53,926 nt of DNA, taken from contig JAMPCH010000013.1 of assembly GCA_023666265.1 (NCBI GenBank), positions 1 through 53,926 on the forward strand, read 5' to 3'. Both the position numbers and the translations under genes were made by a program. The notes under the pieces were generated by a model. The model ran no database searches and was not told where the DNA came from. It saw only the letters and a program-made list of their open reading frames with translations. Of the stretch, positions 1 through 8,218 are shown piece after piece (the stretch's first letter is position 1; each line of letters opens with the position of its first letter). This DNA comes from Roseburia sp. Its GTDB lineage: Bacteria; Bacillota; Clostridia; Oscillospirales; Ruminococcaceae.

Positions 1-1
1 C

Positions 2-313
2 GCGAAGCCCGTAGCTCCCGCGCCGAAGCCCACGACTCCCGCGCCGAAGCCCACGACTCCCGCGCCGAAGCCCGCCGCTACCGCGCCTTCCCTAAAAACG
101 ACAACGACAGCGGCGAAGCCCGCCGAACGGCTCGCCTCGACCGTCACAAGACCGGCGACGAAGCCCACCCCCGCGAAGCCGACCGCCGCTACCGCGTCGG
201 CGATAAAACCGGCGGCGACCGCCGCTCCCAAAAAATCCGAGCCTATGCCGACCTCGCTCCCCGAAAAGTTTGAGACGGTACAGTTCGTAGACGTCCCGGA
301 CAGTAAGTATTAA
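2..313 (+). CDS. C-terminal tail of a Pro/Ala/Lys/Thr-rich protein (5' end outside window)
   Basis: The frame is open from the window edge to TAA at 311-313. It encodes about 103 residues of almost pure Pro, Ala, Lys and Thr, with three successive 21-bp units at 8-70 translating as PVAPAPK, PTTPAPK and PTTPAPK, then looser variants. The last 20 residues (MPTSLPEKFETVQFVDVPD...) are less repetitive. Such tails are typical of flexible linkers or wall-spanning segments, or of the basic tails of some DNA-binding proteins. No catalytic domain lies inside the window, so function cannot be named. The next gene starts 2 nt after the stop, so the two are probably co-transcribed. Confidence 0.75.
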   Translation, partial: AKPVAPAPKPTTPAPKPTTPAPKPAATAPSLKTTTTAAKPAERLASTVTRPATKPTPAKPTAATASAIKPAATAAPKKSEPMPTSLPEKFETVQFVDVPDSKY

Positions 314-315
314 GT

Positions 316-987
316 ATGATAAACTACATATTGACCAGGCGAAGGGGGATGAAAAATCTTCGTCTCCGCTTAGATGCGGACGGCTCTGTCCGCGTGAGCG
401 CGCCCTTCGGCGTTCCCCGCGAGCGGATCGACGCTTTCGTCGAGAGCCGCGCCGACTGGATCGAGCGGCGGCGCGGCGAGCTTTCCGCGCCGGTATCGCT
501 CTCGGACGGCGCCGAGCTGACGCTCCTCGGGCGGCGGCTTCTCGTTCGGGTACGAGAGGGCGAGGACGGCTGTCGCGAGGAGGACGGCGTTCTTACGGTG
601 ACGCTCGGCGAGCCGGAGAACGGCGCGCGGCTCGAAAGTCTCGTGCTTGGCTACATGGCGGAACGCTGTCGGGCGGTTCTCGAGGACGCGTTCCGCCGCT
701 TTTTGGTTCTCTCGGGCTACGCGGGCGAGCGCCCGACGCTCGCGCTCAAGCTGATGAAAAGCCGCTGGGGGAGCTGTGATCGGGGGAAGAACACGATCAC
801 GCTGAACCTCCTGCTCTGTAAGCTTCCCGAGCGCTTCTCCTACTACGTGGCGGCGCACGAGGTCGCCCACCTCTTTATCCCGAACCATTCCGACGACTTT
901 TACCGCTTCGGCGAGGCGCTTTATCCCGGCTTTTTGGCGACGGATCGCGAGCTGAATCGGGTACGCGTCGGCTCGCTTTTTTCTTAA
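316..987 (+). CDS. YgjP-like (DUF45/SprT-like) zinc metallopeptidase
   Basis: 223 residues. The C-terminal half carries MKSRWGSC at about 147-154 followed by a zincin motif HEVAH at 181-185 and a downstream NHSDDFY. That is the arrangement of the YgjP-like metallopeptidase family (DUF45, related to SprT and M48). The N-terminus (YILTRRRGMKNLRLRLDADGSV) matches the usual beta-rich start of the family, which supports the ATG at 316 over the internal ATG at codon 12. Two His and one Glu would bind zinc and activate water; a third ligand is expected further downstream. Physiological substrates of this family are poorly known. It has no signal peptide, so it is probably cytoplasmic. It starts 2 nt after the preceding gene. 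Confidence 0.9.
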   Translation: MINYILTRRRGMKNLRLRLDADGSVRVSAPFGVPRERIDAFVESRADWIERRRGELSAPVSLSDGAELTLLGRRLLVRVREGEDGCREEDGVLTVTLGEPENGARLESLVLGYMAERCRAVLEDAFRRFLVLSGYAGERPTLALKLMKSRWGSCDRGKNTITLNLLLCKLPERFSYYVAAHEVAHLFIPNHSDDFYRFGEALYPGFLATDRELNRVRVGSLFS

Positions 988-1095
988 ATTTATTTAGGGC
1001 AGGACTTCGCCTCGGCGAGGTCGCTTTATGTCCGAGCCTTTGATCCTCGACCCCCGTTATCGACCAAATCACCCAAAACCGAAAGGAATCACTCA

Positions 1096-1965
1096 ATGAA
1101 AAAAACAAGCTTTCGCCTTCGGAATTTCCTCATGCTGACCGTTTCGGGGATCGTGAACGCGATCGGGATCGTCCTCCTGTTACAGCCCTCTAATTTATAC
1201 GACAGCGGCTTCTCGGGGACGTCGATGTTCCTGTCGTCGGTGACGGGACTTCCGCTGGCGGTGTTCCTTTTGGTGTTAAACCTTCCTTTTTTCATATTCG
1301 GGTTTCGTCGGCTCGGCGCGGCGTTTACGGTCTATTCGGTCTACGCGATCGCGATCTATTCCGCCGCCTCCTACTTGATCCCGCTGATCGCCGAGCCTTC
1401 GTCGGTTTTGGGGCTATCGGGTGAGGGGTCGGATATTTTACTCGGCGCGGTCTTTGGGGGGCTGATCTCGGGGATCGGGAGCGGTCTTACGATCCGATTC
1501 GGCGGCGCGATCGACGGGATCGAGGTTCTTTCGGTCATTTTCGCGAAGCGGCTCGGGATCACGGTCGGGACGTTCGTTATGGTCTATAACGTCGTCCTTT
1601 ACGTCTTGATCGGGGTCGTCGAGAGCTCGTGGATCTATCCGCTATACTCGGTATTGACCTATGCGGCGGCGATCAAGTCGGTCGACTTTATCGTCGAGGG
1701 TCTCGATAAGGGAAAGGCGGCGATGATCATCACGACCGAGGCGGCGGCGATCTCGCTTCGTCTCTCGGAGGAATTTGGGCGGGGGATCACGCTGATCCCC
1801 GCGAGCGGGTATTATTCCAACGCCGAAAAAACCGTCGTTTATTTCGTCGTGAACCGCTTTCAGATCGGGAAGCTCAAGGCGATCGTCCGCGAGGCGGATC
1901 GAAACGCCTTCGTCACGATCACCGAGGTCTCCGACGTATTCAGTAACGCGACGAGAGACGGCTGA
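1096..1965 (+). CDS. YitT family membrane protein (DUF161 plus DUF2179)
   Basis: 289 residues. The first two thirds contain five or six hydrophobic segments with the family-typical start (NFLMLTVSGIVNAIGIVLLL) and a Gly-rich repeat (GLISGIGSGLTIRFGGAIDG). From about residue 205 comes a soluble DUF2179 domain (GKAAMIITTEAAAIS...GRGITLIPASGYYS). This is the architecture of YitT/YqfU-type UPF0750 membrane proteins, abundant in Firmicutes and of unknown transport or sensing role. AAAGGA lies 8 nt before the ATG. It stands alone between the metallopeptidase and rsmE, in the same direction. Confidence 0.92.
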   Translation: MKKTSFRLRNFLMLTVSGIVNAIGIVLLLQPSNLYDSGFSGTSMFLSSVTGLPLAVFLLVLNLPFFIFGFRRLGAAFTVYSVYAIAIYSAASYLIPLIAEPSSVLGLSGEGSDILLGAVFGGLISGIGSGLTIRFGGAIDGIEVLSVIFAKRLGITVGTFVMVYNVVLYVLIGVVESSWIYPLYSVLTYAAAIKSVDFIVEGLDKGKAAMIITTEAAAISLRLSEEFGRGITLIPASGYYSNAEKTVVYFVVNRFQIGKLKAIVREADRNAFVTITEVSDVFSNATRDG

Positions 1966-2029
1966 TCCTCCGTAAGCTCCCAAGGAGGTCTAACGGTTCG
2001 ATCCCGAATGAAGAACGGTTGGTGTTGAT

Positions 2030-2815
2030 GTGCGATTAAACGAAGGGTTTGAAAAGTCCGTGACCTCCGCCGAGGTCGAGCGCTGGCGCTATCCGCGCTT
2101 TTTTACCGACGAGATCGGCGAAAAAGGCGCGTTTTTACGCGGCGGAGAGGCGAAGCATTGTGTGCGCGTGCTTCGTATGAAGGCGGGCGATCTCGCGGTG
2201 ATCTGTGACGGGGCGGGGAACGATTATTTCTGCCGCGTTTCCTCGGCGGAGGAGGCGACGGTCGCCTTCGACATTCTCGATCGTCGCCCGAACGAGGCGG
2301 AGGCGAGCGTATACCTGCGCCTGTTTCAATGCTGTCCGAAATCGGACAAAATGGAGTTTATCGTCCAAAAGGCGGCGGAGCTCGGCGCGAGCGAGGTCGT
2401 CCCCCTTTTGTCGAAGCGCTGTGTCTCCCGCCCGAGTGAGGCGGACGCGGCGAAAAAGCTCGTCCGCTATCAAAAGATCGCCTACGAAGCCTCCAAGCAA
2501 TGCGGGCGGGGGCGGATCTTAGCGGTGCGCCCGATGTGCTCCTTTCGCGAGGCGGTCGAGGCGTTTCGCGCGGAGGATCTCGGGATCTTATGCTATGAAT
2601 GCGGCGGCGAGCCGATCGGGACGATCCTGAGCGAAAAGAAAGCGAGGAATATCGATCTCTTTATCGGGAGCGAGGGCGGCTTTACGCCGGAGGAAGTCGA
2701 TCTCGCGCGGGAACGCGGGATCGCGGTCGCCTCGCTCGGGAAGCGTATCCTACGGTGTGAGACCGCGCCGATCGCCGCGCTCTCGGTTTTGATGAATCTT
2801 ACAGGAAATCTGTAA
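2030..2815 (+). CDS. rsmE: 16S rRNA (uracil-1498-N3)-methyltransferase
   Basis: About 261 residues. The family start RYPRFFTDE is followed by a PUA-like segment (HCVRVLRMKAGD) and a SPOUT methyltransferase domain ending in the S-adenosylmethionine-binding knot (LFIGSEGGFTPEEVDLA, then LGKRILRCETAPIAALSVLM). RsmE methylates U1498 of 16S rRNA in assembled 30S subunits. The start is uncertain: GTG at 2030 is the first possible codon after an in-frame stop at 2009-2011, and another GTG at 2060 would also leave the domain intact. A strong AAGGAGG at 1982-1988 is too far upstream for either. There is no prmA in front of it, although that is the common neighbour in Firmicutes. Confidence 0.93.
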   Translation: MRLNEGFEKSVTSAEVERWRYPRFFTDEIGEKGAFLRGGEAKHCVRVLRMKAGDLAVICDGAGNDYFCRVSSAEEATVAFDILDRRPNEAEASVYLRLFQCCPKSDKMEFIVQKAAELGASEVVPLLSKRCVSRPSEADAAKKLVRYQKIAYEASKQCGRGRILAVRPMCSFREAVEAFRAEDLGILCYECGGEPIGTILSEKKARNIDLFIGSEGGFTPEEVDLARERGIAVASLGKRILRCETAPIAALSVLMNLTGNL

Positions 2816-2850
2816 ATAATTTGTGAAAAACGCAGAATTTTCAAATACAC

Positions 2851-2879
2851 TTGAAAATGGCTGAAAAATCGGTTATAAT
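2851..2879 (+). promoter_or_regulatory. Sigma-A promoter of the small acidic membrane protein gene
   Basis: TTGAAA at 2851-2856 and a perfect TATAAT at 2874-2879 are separated by 17 bp. A small stem (GTTCCG...CGGAAC) follows in the leader at about 2894-2912, before the ribosome binding site. Confidence 0.85.
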
Positions 2880-2964
2880 GAAACAGAGAGGCTTGTTCCG
2901 CCCGAAACGGAACGGGCTTTGAGACGGTGATTTGTTACCGAATCAAGAAAGGTAGGAACAGCTT

Positions 2965-3219
2965 ATGAATAATAAAAGTATCATCGCGATCCTCGTCGGG
3001 ATCATCGCGCTCGCGGCGGGTGCGCTCACGGCGGCTTATTTTATTAAAAAGCGGCTCGACGCGGAGTATGACGACGAATCCTTTGAGGACTTCGATATGA
3101 TCGGTGACGAAGAGGATTTCTTCGGCGAGGACGATTACGACGCGATCGACCCGCCCGCCTCCTCCGACTCGATCCCCTATACGGATCACCTTCCGACGGA
3201 TAAAAACGGGGAAGAATGA
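2965..3219 (+). CDS. Small single-span membrane protein with a strongly acidic tail
   Basis: 84 residues; no family recognised. Residues 5-27 form one hydrophobic helix (IIAILVGIIALAAGALTAAYF) followed by a basic stop (KKR), then a very acidic tail rich in Asp, Glu and Tyr (EYDDESFEDFDMIGDEEDFF). The basic flank after the helix suggests that the tail faces the cytoplasm. AGGTAGGA lies upstream of the ATG. It has its own consensus promoter and a strong terminator, so it is a monocistronic, probably well-expressed gene. Function is unknown. Confidence 0.75.
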   Translation: MNNKSIIAILVGIIALAAGALTAAYFIKKRLDAEYDDESFEDFDMIGDEEDFFGEDDYDAIDPPASSDSIPYTDHLPTDKNGEE

Positions 3220-3301
3220 CCAAGGCGGGGGAGAGAACCCTGTCATAAATCATTTAAGGCAGGATCGGACGTCCTCGGATCTTGTGTAAAAAAAGGAAAC
3301 G

Positions 3302-3337
3302 ACGGTATTTAGACTTGGTGTAAATACCGTTTTGTTT
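3302..3337 (+). terminator. Rho-independent terminator
   Basis: A perfect 10-bp stem, ACGGTATTTA (3302-3311) with TAAATACCGT (3321-3330), is followed directly by TTTTGTTT. It ends the 2965 transcript, so the GH5 gene must use a promoter within or after it. No clear one was found. Confidence 0.85.
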
Positions 3338-3357
3338 CAATTCGGAAAGGAGCATCT

Positions 3358-4794
3358 ATGAAAATCTTAGCGAAACTCGGTAGGGCGGCGCTCGCGCTCG
3401 CGCTCGCCGCTTCGACGGCGCTCGCCTCGCTGACGGTCACGGCTTCGGCGGCGGACGAGACGATCAAGCTCCCCGAGAACGAGGCGATCGTTTTCGCGGA
3501 TAATCTCGGCGCGGGCTGGAATCTCGGGAACGCCTTCGACGCGTCGAACTGTGACAGCTGGATCTCGAACGAGCTGGACTATGAATCCGCTTGGTGCGGG
3601 GCGAAGACGACGAAAGCGCTCATCACCGAGATCAAAAAGATCGGCTTTACGACGATCCGTATCCCCGTTTCGTGGCATAATCACGTCGACGAAAGCTTTA
3701 AGATCAGCGAGCAATGGGCGGATCGGGTACAGGAGGTTGTCGACTGGAGTCTCGACGCGGGGCTGAAGGTCATCTTAAACGTACATCACGACGTGGAGAA
3801 GGGCTATTACTTCCCGACGGACGGAGAGTATAAAAACGCGGAAAAATACATAACCACCGTATGGCGTCAGATCGCCGAACGTTATAAGGACTATGATGAT
3901 CGTCTCGTGTTCGAGATCATCAACGAGCCGCGCGAAACGGGTACGAACCACGAATGGTGGTTCAACGTCAGCTCTCCCTCGGCGGAGGTCAAAAAATGTA
4001 TTGAGAACGTCAACCGATTAAATCAGGCGGCGCTCGATACCATTCGCGGCGCGGGCGGGAAGAATGCTGACCGCTTCGTGATCGTCTGCGGCTATGATAC
4101 CTCGACCGACGGACTGACGGTCGACGGTTTTACCCTCCCCAAGGACAGCGCCAAGGACCGCCTGATCCTCGCCTTCCACGTTTATACGATGAAGGTCGGC
4201 GAATATACCGGCTATTATAAGCGCCTTTATGAGAAGTATATCAGCAAGGGCATCCCCGCGATCATGGACGAGTATAACTTCGACGCGAATAATAATAAGT
4301 ATCACGCGAAATCCGCCGAGGCGCTCGGGGAAATGGTAAGAGCGGCGCGGGAATACGGGATCAGTACCGTGATCTGGGACAATAACGACGGCGCGTATAA
4401 GCTGATCGACCGCGCGACCGCAAAATGGGATCATAAGGACATCGCCGAGTCGATCGTCAAAAACGGCGCGCCGAAGCTCAAGGAGACCGCCTCCTCGACC
4501 AAGACCGAGGAGGAGGACCCTTCCCAAAATAAAAGCGAAAAGCCCGTCCTGACCGCCAAGGCGAGCGGGACAAAGGCGGTCTTAACTTGGACGGCGGTCG
4601 AGGGCGCGACAAAATACCGCGTCTATCGCTATCGGAACGGGAAGCTCGTCAAGGTAAAGGATACAACGAAGCTCAAACTAACGATCTCGGGCTTGACGAG
4701 CGGTAAGACCTATCAATACGCCGTCCGCGCCTATGTGGACGGTAAGTGGACGACCGTTAAAAAGTCGGAGATCAAGTCGGTAAAGATCAAATAA
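3358..4794 (+). CDS. Secreted GH5 endoglucanase with C-terminal fibronectin III-like domain
   Basis: 478 residues. A Sec signal peptide ends near VTASA-A (about residue 31). The GH5 TIM barrel covers about 40-375: NLGAGWNLGNAFD near the start, TTIRIPVSWHNH, NVHHD, the acid/base Glu190 in FEIINEP and the nucleophile Glu305 in MDEYNFD. These are the two catalytic glutamates of GH5. An acidic Ser/Asn/Lys linker is followed by an FN3-like domain from about 396 to 478 (KYRVYRYRNGKL...GKTYQYAVRAYV). GH5 enzymes cut internal beta-1,4 bonds in cellulose or related glucans; the exact substrate is not decidable here. AAAGGAG precedes the ATG. With the GH9 enzyme at 24457 it argues for growth on plant fibre. 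Confidence 0.93.
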   Translation: MKILAKLGRAALALALAASTALASLTVTASAADETIKLPENEAIVFADNLGAGWNLGNAFDASNCDSWISNELDYESAWCGAKTTKALITEIKKIGFTTIRIPVSWHNHVDESFKISEQWADRVQEVVDWSLDAGLKVILNVHHDVEKGYYFPTDGEYKNAEKYITTVWRQIAERYKDYDDRLVFEIINEPRETGTNHEWWFNVSSPSAEVKKCIENVNRLNQAALDTIRGAGGKNADRFVIVCGYDTSTDGLTVDGFTLPKDSAKDRLILAFHVYTMKVGEYTGYYKRLYEKYISKGIPAIMDEYNFDANNNKYHAKSAEALGEMVRAAREYGISTVIWDNNDGAYKLIDRATAKWDHKDIAESIVKNGAPKLKETASSTKTEEEDPSQNKSEKPVLTAKASGTKAVLTWTAVEGATKYRVYRYRNGKLVKVKDTTKLKLTISGLTSGKTYQYAVRAYVDGKWTTVKKSEIKSVKIK

Positions 4795-4802
4795 AACAAT
4801 CT

Positions 4803-4835
4803 ACCGCCGCGTAAAATAACGCGGCGGTCATTTTT
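4803..4835 (+). terminator. Rho-independent terminator of the GH5 gene
   Basis: A perfect 10-bp stem, ACCGCCGCGT with ACGCGGCGGT, has a 6-nt loop and is followed by CATTTTT. Confidence 0.88.
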
Positions 4836-4936
4836 GTCCCCCCTTTCACATAAAATGGGGATAAAGATCCGTTTTTGTTTTTTCGTTTTGTGAAGGCGTG
4901 CGGCTCGCCCGGGACGGATCAAAGGGGGTATTTTTT

Positions 4937-5224
4937 GTGATTTGTCGGTTTGAGGAGTTGAAATGTAAGGAGATCATCAATATCCGGAGCGGTAAAAAGA
5001 TGGGCTATGCGGACGACATCGAGTTCGATACCTGTACGGCGAAGATCTGTAAGCTCATTATCTGTGGGAAAAGTCGATTTTTCGGGCTATTCGGGCGAGA
5101 GGAGGATTGCGCGATCTGTTGGAGCGACGTCGAGATGATCGGTGAGGACGCGATCCTCGTCAGCTGTGAATTTCCAAATCAGCCAAAAGGCTTCGGTGGG
5201 CGGCTCAAAAATTTGTTGAAATAG
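4937..5224 (+). CDS. YlmC/YmxH family sporulation protein (PRC-barrel)
   Basis: 95 residues from GTG at 4937. I chose this GTG, and not the upstream GTG at 4898, because AAAGGGGG lies 8 nt before it and the protein then starts (M)ICRFEELKCKEIINI, as the family does. Further hallmarks are DIEFDTCTAKI and RFFGLFGREEDCAICWSDVEMIGEDAILV. The fold is a PRC barrel. Members are annotated as sporulation proteins in Bacillus and Clostridia, with no enzymatic role established. It lies alone just upstream of the rpsB promoter. Confidence 0.85.
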   Translation: MICRFEELKCKEIINIRSGKKMGYADDIEFDTCTAKICKLIICGKSRFFGLFGREEDCAICWSDVEMIGEDAILVSCEFPNQPKGFGGRLKNLLK

Positions 5225-5238
5225 ACGAAAAGAAAATA

Positions 5239-5267
5239 TTGTAAAAACGCGCCCTTTATGTTATAAT
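5239..5267 (+). promoter_or_regulatory. Sigma-A promoter of rpsB-tsf
   Basis: TTGTAA at 5239-5244 and TATAAT at 5262-5267 are separated by 17 bp. Transcription would start near 5274, giving a leader of about 115 nt. Confidence 0.85.
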
Positions 5268-5273
5268 ATCTAG

Positions 5274-5390
5274 TGACGGTGTTTTCCGTCAATCCACACG
5301 TTCGGTATACGCCCTTTCGGTGTCGTTTACGGCTTGGGGCGGTGAGCCGTTCGGAGGAAATAACCAAAACATAAGGAGGACGCTACTAAA
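5274..5390 (+). promoter_or_regulatory. Structured 5' leader of rpsB (possible autoregulatory RNA)
   Basis: The leader contains two perfect small hairpins: GACGG-6 nt-CCGTC at 5275-5290 and ACGGCT-10 nt-AGCCGT near 5330-5351. The ribosome binding site AAGGAGG follows. Long leaders on ribosomal protein operons often bind the encoded protein. That role is an inference here; no known motif was recognised. Confidence 0.4.
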
Positions 5391-6134
5391 ATGGCAGTAG
5401 TATCAATGAAACAGCTTCTCGAGGCGGGTGTTCACTTCGGACATCAGACGAGACGCTGGAACCCCAAAATGGCGCCGTATATCTTCACGGAGCGTAACGG
5501 TATTTACATCATCGACCTTCAAAAGACGGTCAAGAAGCTTGATGAAGCGTATAACTTCATCTTTAACGTGACCGCCGAGGGCGGCGAGATCCTTTTCGTC
5601 GGGACGAAGAAGCAGGCGGCGGATTCCATCAAGGAGGAAGCCGAGCGCGCGAACGCGCACTTCGTGAACGCGAGATGGCTCGGCGGTATGATGACGAATT
5701 TTAAGACGATCCAAAATCGTATCCGCCGTCTCGAACAGCTCCGTATCATGGAGACCGACGGGACGTTTGATCTCCTTCCCAAAAAAGAGGTCAGCCAGCT
5801 CAACCTCGAGATCGAGAAGCTTGAGAAATTCCTCGGCGGGATCAAGAATATGAAAAAGCTCCCCGGCGCGCTCTTCGTCGTCGATCCCCGTAAGGAAAAG
5901 ATCGCGGTCGCCGAGGCGAAAAAGCTCGGTATCCCGGTCGTCGCGATCGTCGATACGAACTGTGACCCGGACGAGATCGACTATGTGATCCCCGGGAACG
6001 ATGACGCGATCCGCGCGGTAAAGCTCATCGTCGGCGCGATGGCGGACGCGATCCTCGCGGCTCGTCAGGGTACGGCTGAGGCGGAGGTCACCGGCGAGGA
6101 AGCCGAGCCGACGGTAGAGACCGCGGCGGAATAA
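5391..6134 (+). CDS. rpsB: 30S ribosomal protein S2
   Basis: 247 residues, the normal length. Typical S2 blocks are present: [27 protein letters not shown] at the start, [32 protein letters not shown], and [19 protein letters not shown] with VDTNCDP. It ends in an acidic tail ([18 protein letters not shown]). S2 is needed for assembly of the small subunit and recruits S1 where present. AAGGAGG lies 11 nt before the ATG. It is followed after 51 nt by tsf, the conserved bacterial order, but pyrH and frr do not follow. Confidence 0.98.
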   Translation: MAVVSMKQLLEAGVHFGHQTRRWNPKMAPYIFTERNGIYIIDLQKTVKKLDEAYNFIFNVTAEGGEILFVGTKKQAADSIKEEAERANAHFVNARWLGGMMTNFKTIQNRIRRLEQLRIMETDGTFDLLPKKEVSQLNLEIEKLEKFLGGIKNMKKLPGALFVVDPRKEKIAVAEAKKLGIPVVAIVDTNCDPDEIDYVIPGNDDAIRAVKLIVGAMADAILAARQGTAEAEVTGEEAEPTVETAAE

Positions 6135-6185
6135 ACAGGAAACAGATAACGGGAGGCTTCCCGATAAAAGAAAGGAAGAGCAGAA

Positions 6186-7106
6186 ATGGCTATATCGGCA
6201 CAAGACGTAAAACAGCTCAAGGAACTGACCAACTGCGGTATGATGGACTGTAAGAGAGCGCTCGAGGAGACCGGCGGCGACGTAGACGCGGCGATCAAAT
6301 ACCTCCGCGAAAAGGGTCTCGCCAAGGCGGCGAAAAAGTCGGGTCGGATCGCGGCGGAGGGTCTTGTATACGCTAAGGTCGACGAAGCGAAAAAGATCGG
6401 CGTCGTGGTCGAGATCAACAGCGAGACCGACTTCGCGGCGAAGTCCGAGCGCTTTATCGAATTCGTCGAGCTCGTCGCTCAGACGATCATCGATAACGAC
6501 GTCGCGGACGTAGAGGCGTTAAAGGAAACGGTCGCCTCGGGGTCGAACGAAAAGATCGGCGATATCCTAACCGAGCGGATCGCGACCATCAGCGAGAATA
6601 TCCAGATTCGTCGTTTCGTGAGAATGAGCGGCGATGTTTATACCTATGTCCATAACGGCGGCGGCTCGATCATCGGCTCGATGATCAAGCTCGAATCCGA
6701 GAACGGCGCGGACGACGCGGTCAAGGCTTGCGCGAAGGATCTCCTTCTCCAGATCACGGCGAGCGCTCCGCAGTATGTTCAACAGTCCGACGTTCCCGCC
6801 TCGGTCATCGACGCGGAGAAAGAGATCCAGCTCGGTCTCGTAAAGAAGGAAAACGAAGAGGCGGCGAAGCCGAAGCCTCAGAACGTTCTCGAAAAGATCG
6901 TCGAGGGGAGAATGAGGAAATTCGCCGAGGAGATCTGCCTTCTCGACCAGCCCTTTGTTAAAGACCCCTCTACGACCGTCGCGAAGCATATCGCCTCCGT
7001 CGGGAAGGGAATCAAGGTCGTTTCCTTCGTCCGCTTTGAGAAGGGCGAGGGTATCCAAAAGAAGGAAGAGAACTTCGCGGACGAGGTCGCTTCCATGATC
7101 CAGTAA
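6186..7106 (+). CDS. tsf: Elongation factor Ts
   Basis: 306 residues. The N-terminal UBA-like domain (LKELTNCGMMDCKRALEETGG) is followed by the EF-Tu-interacting core with the TDFAAKSERF signature at about residues 80-90. It then has two dimerisation-type subdomains, the second containing QPFVKDPSTTVAKHI. It catalyses GDP release from EF-Tu. AAAGGAAGAG precedes the ATG. It is co-transcribed with rpsB and closed by a strong terminator. Confidence 0.98.
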   Translation: MAISAQDVKQLKELTNCGMMDCKRALEETGGDVDAAIKYLREKGLAKAAKKSGRIAAEGLVYAKVDEAKKIGVVVEINSETDFAAKSERFIEFVELVAQTIIDNDVADVEALKETVASGSNEKIGDILTERIATISENIQIRRFVRMSGDVYTYVHNGGGSIIGSMIKLESENGADDAVKACAKDLLLQITASAPQYVQQSDVPASVIDAEKEIQLGLVKKENEEAAKPKPQNVLEKIVEGRMRKFAEEICLLDQPFVKDPSTTVAKHIASVGKGIKVVSFVRFEKGEGIQKKEENFADEVASMIQ

Positions 7107-7130
7107 GTTTATCCTTAAAAATAACAATTC

Positions 7131-7167
7131 GGCGGTATCCTTCGGGGTATCGCCGTTTTGTTTTTTT
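7131..7167 (+). terminator. Rho-independent terminator of rpsB-tsf
   Basis: A 10-bp stem (two G-U pairs), GGCGGTATCC with GGGTATCGCC, has a TTCG loop and is followed by a long T-run ending at 7167. Confidence 0.88.
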
Positions 7168-7181
7168 GAAGGTGTGCGGAT

Positions 7182-7210
7182 TTGACATTTCCGCGTATTT
7201 CGTGTATAAT
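7182..7210 (+). promoter_or_regulatory. Perfect-consensus sigma-A promoter
   Basis: TTGACA at 7182-7187, a 17-bp spacer and TATAAT at 7205-7210, 45 bp before the PHP phosphatase gene. Confidence 0.92.
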
Positions 7211-7255
7211 GAGTAAAAGAAGGACACCCACCGAAACGGGAAAGGAACGGAAATA

Positions 7256-8005
7256 ATGATGAAGATCGACTTTCACTCGCATATTCTCCCAAAAATGGAC
7301 GACGGCTCGTCGGGGACAAAGGAATCGCTCGCGATGTTAAAGATACTGGCGGATAGCGGCGTCGATACGGTCGTATTGACCTCCCATTTTTATCGGCGCG
7401 AGGAGGGGATCGCTTCCTTCCTCGCGCGGCGAAAAGCCGCTTTTGAGCGGCTAAGCGAGGCGGCGAAGGAGAGTCTCCCCGCGTGTCCGCGCCTTCTCCT
7501 CGGGGCGGAGGTCTATTTTTATCCCTCGCTCTCGTCCGACCCCGACTTTCACGAGCTTTGTATGGAGGGGACGGATTATATCCTGCTCGAGCTACCCTTT
7601 GAGCGCTTTCACGATAACTTTTACGGGAATTATTCCGCGTTTATGAACCGCTGTGAACAAAAGATCCTCCTCGCTCATATCGAGCGCTATTTGAGCTTCG
7701 GGAATACGCCCGACGACTTTCGCCGCCTTATCGGCTATGGGAATACCGTCTGCCAGATGAATTGCGGCTCGATCGCCGAGGCGGGAATGTTTGAGCGAAA
7801 AAAGCTCCTCGGGCTACTCGAGAGCGGGATCGTGAGCGTCCTCGGGACGGACGCGCATAATCTCTCCGCCCGTCCGCCGCTTTATGATAAGGCGGAGAAT
7901 GTGATCATGAAAAAATGCGGACGACCCGTCTTTGATCGTATCCTTCGCCGCTCCGACGCGCTCCTCGCGAACGCCGAAGCGCCCGAGATCCTTCACATGG
8001 AGTAG
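7256..8005 (+). CDS. CpsB/YwqE-type PHP-family tyrosine-protein phosphatase
   Basis: 249 residues. PHP-domain metal-binding motifs are in order: DFHSHILPKMDDGS at the N-terminus, LTSHFY near 43, GAEVYFYP, LLAHIERY and the late GTDAHN. Family members (CpsB, YwqE, Wzb-like) are manganese-dependent phosphatases that remove phosphate from tyrosine kinases controlling capsule or exopolysaccharide export. No kinase or polysaccharide genes are nearby, so the target is unknown. Two adjacent ATGs (7256 and 7259) are both possible. AAAGGAACGG precedes them. It is monocistronic between a consensus promoter and a terminator. Confidence 0.88.
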   Translation: MMKIDFHSHILPKMDDGSSGTKESLAMLKILADSGVDTVVLTSHFYRREEGIASFLARRKAAFERLSEAAKESLPACPRLLLGAEVYFYPSLSSDPDFHELCMEGTDYILLELPFERFHDNFYGNYSAFMNRCEQKILLAHIERYLSFGNTPDDFRRLIGYGNTVCQMNCGSIAEAGMFERKKLLGLLESGIVSVLGTDAHNLSARPPLYDKAENVIMKKCGRPVFDRILRRSDALLANAEAPEILHME

Positions 8006-8038
8006 GAAATTGATAGACCGTTAAATTAAAAATAACAC

Positions 8039-8066
8039 GCCGTATTCCCGTCAGAATACGGCTTTT
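8039..8066 (+). terminator. Rho-independent terminator
   Basis: A perfect 9-bp stem, GCCGTATTC with GAATACGGC, has a 6-nt loop and is followed by TTTT. It ends the PHP phosphatase transcript. Confidence 0.8.
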
Positions 8067-8218
8067 GTGAGAAATGTCAAAAAAGACCTATAAAATTCGT
8101 TAAAAATAACGGGAACTTTTTTCAAAAATTTTGTCACTTTTCGGGCTTCTAAATTGTATTATAGGTGAAGCCCAAAAAAGGCAGGAATCTTTTTCGAAAG
8201 AAAGGAACGGAAACCGAC

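Noticed and set aside
8-70. Three 21-bp direct repeats, considered as the start of a CRISPR array or satellite
   Set aside because: There are no spacers; the repeats are in frame and encode PxxPAPK units of a low-complexity protein tail.
1991-2010. GGTTCGATCCC resembling the T-loop of a tRNA
   Set aside because: No acceptor stem, anticodon arm or D-arm can be drawn around it; the upstream bases belong to the end of the YitT gene.
8131-8162. TTGTCA and TATTAT as promoter of the macroglobulin gene
   Set aside because: The spacer is 20 bp, too long for a normal sigma-A promoter; no better candidate was found, so none is listed.
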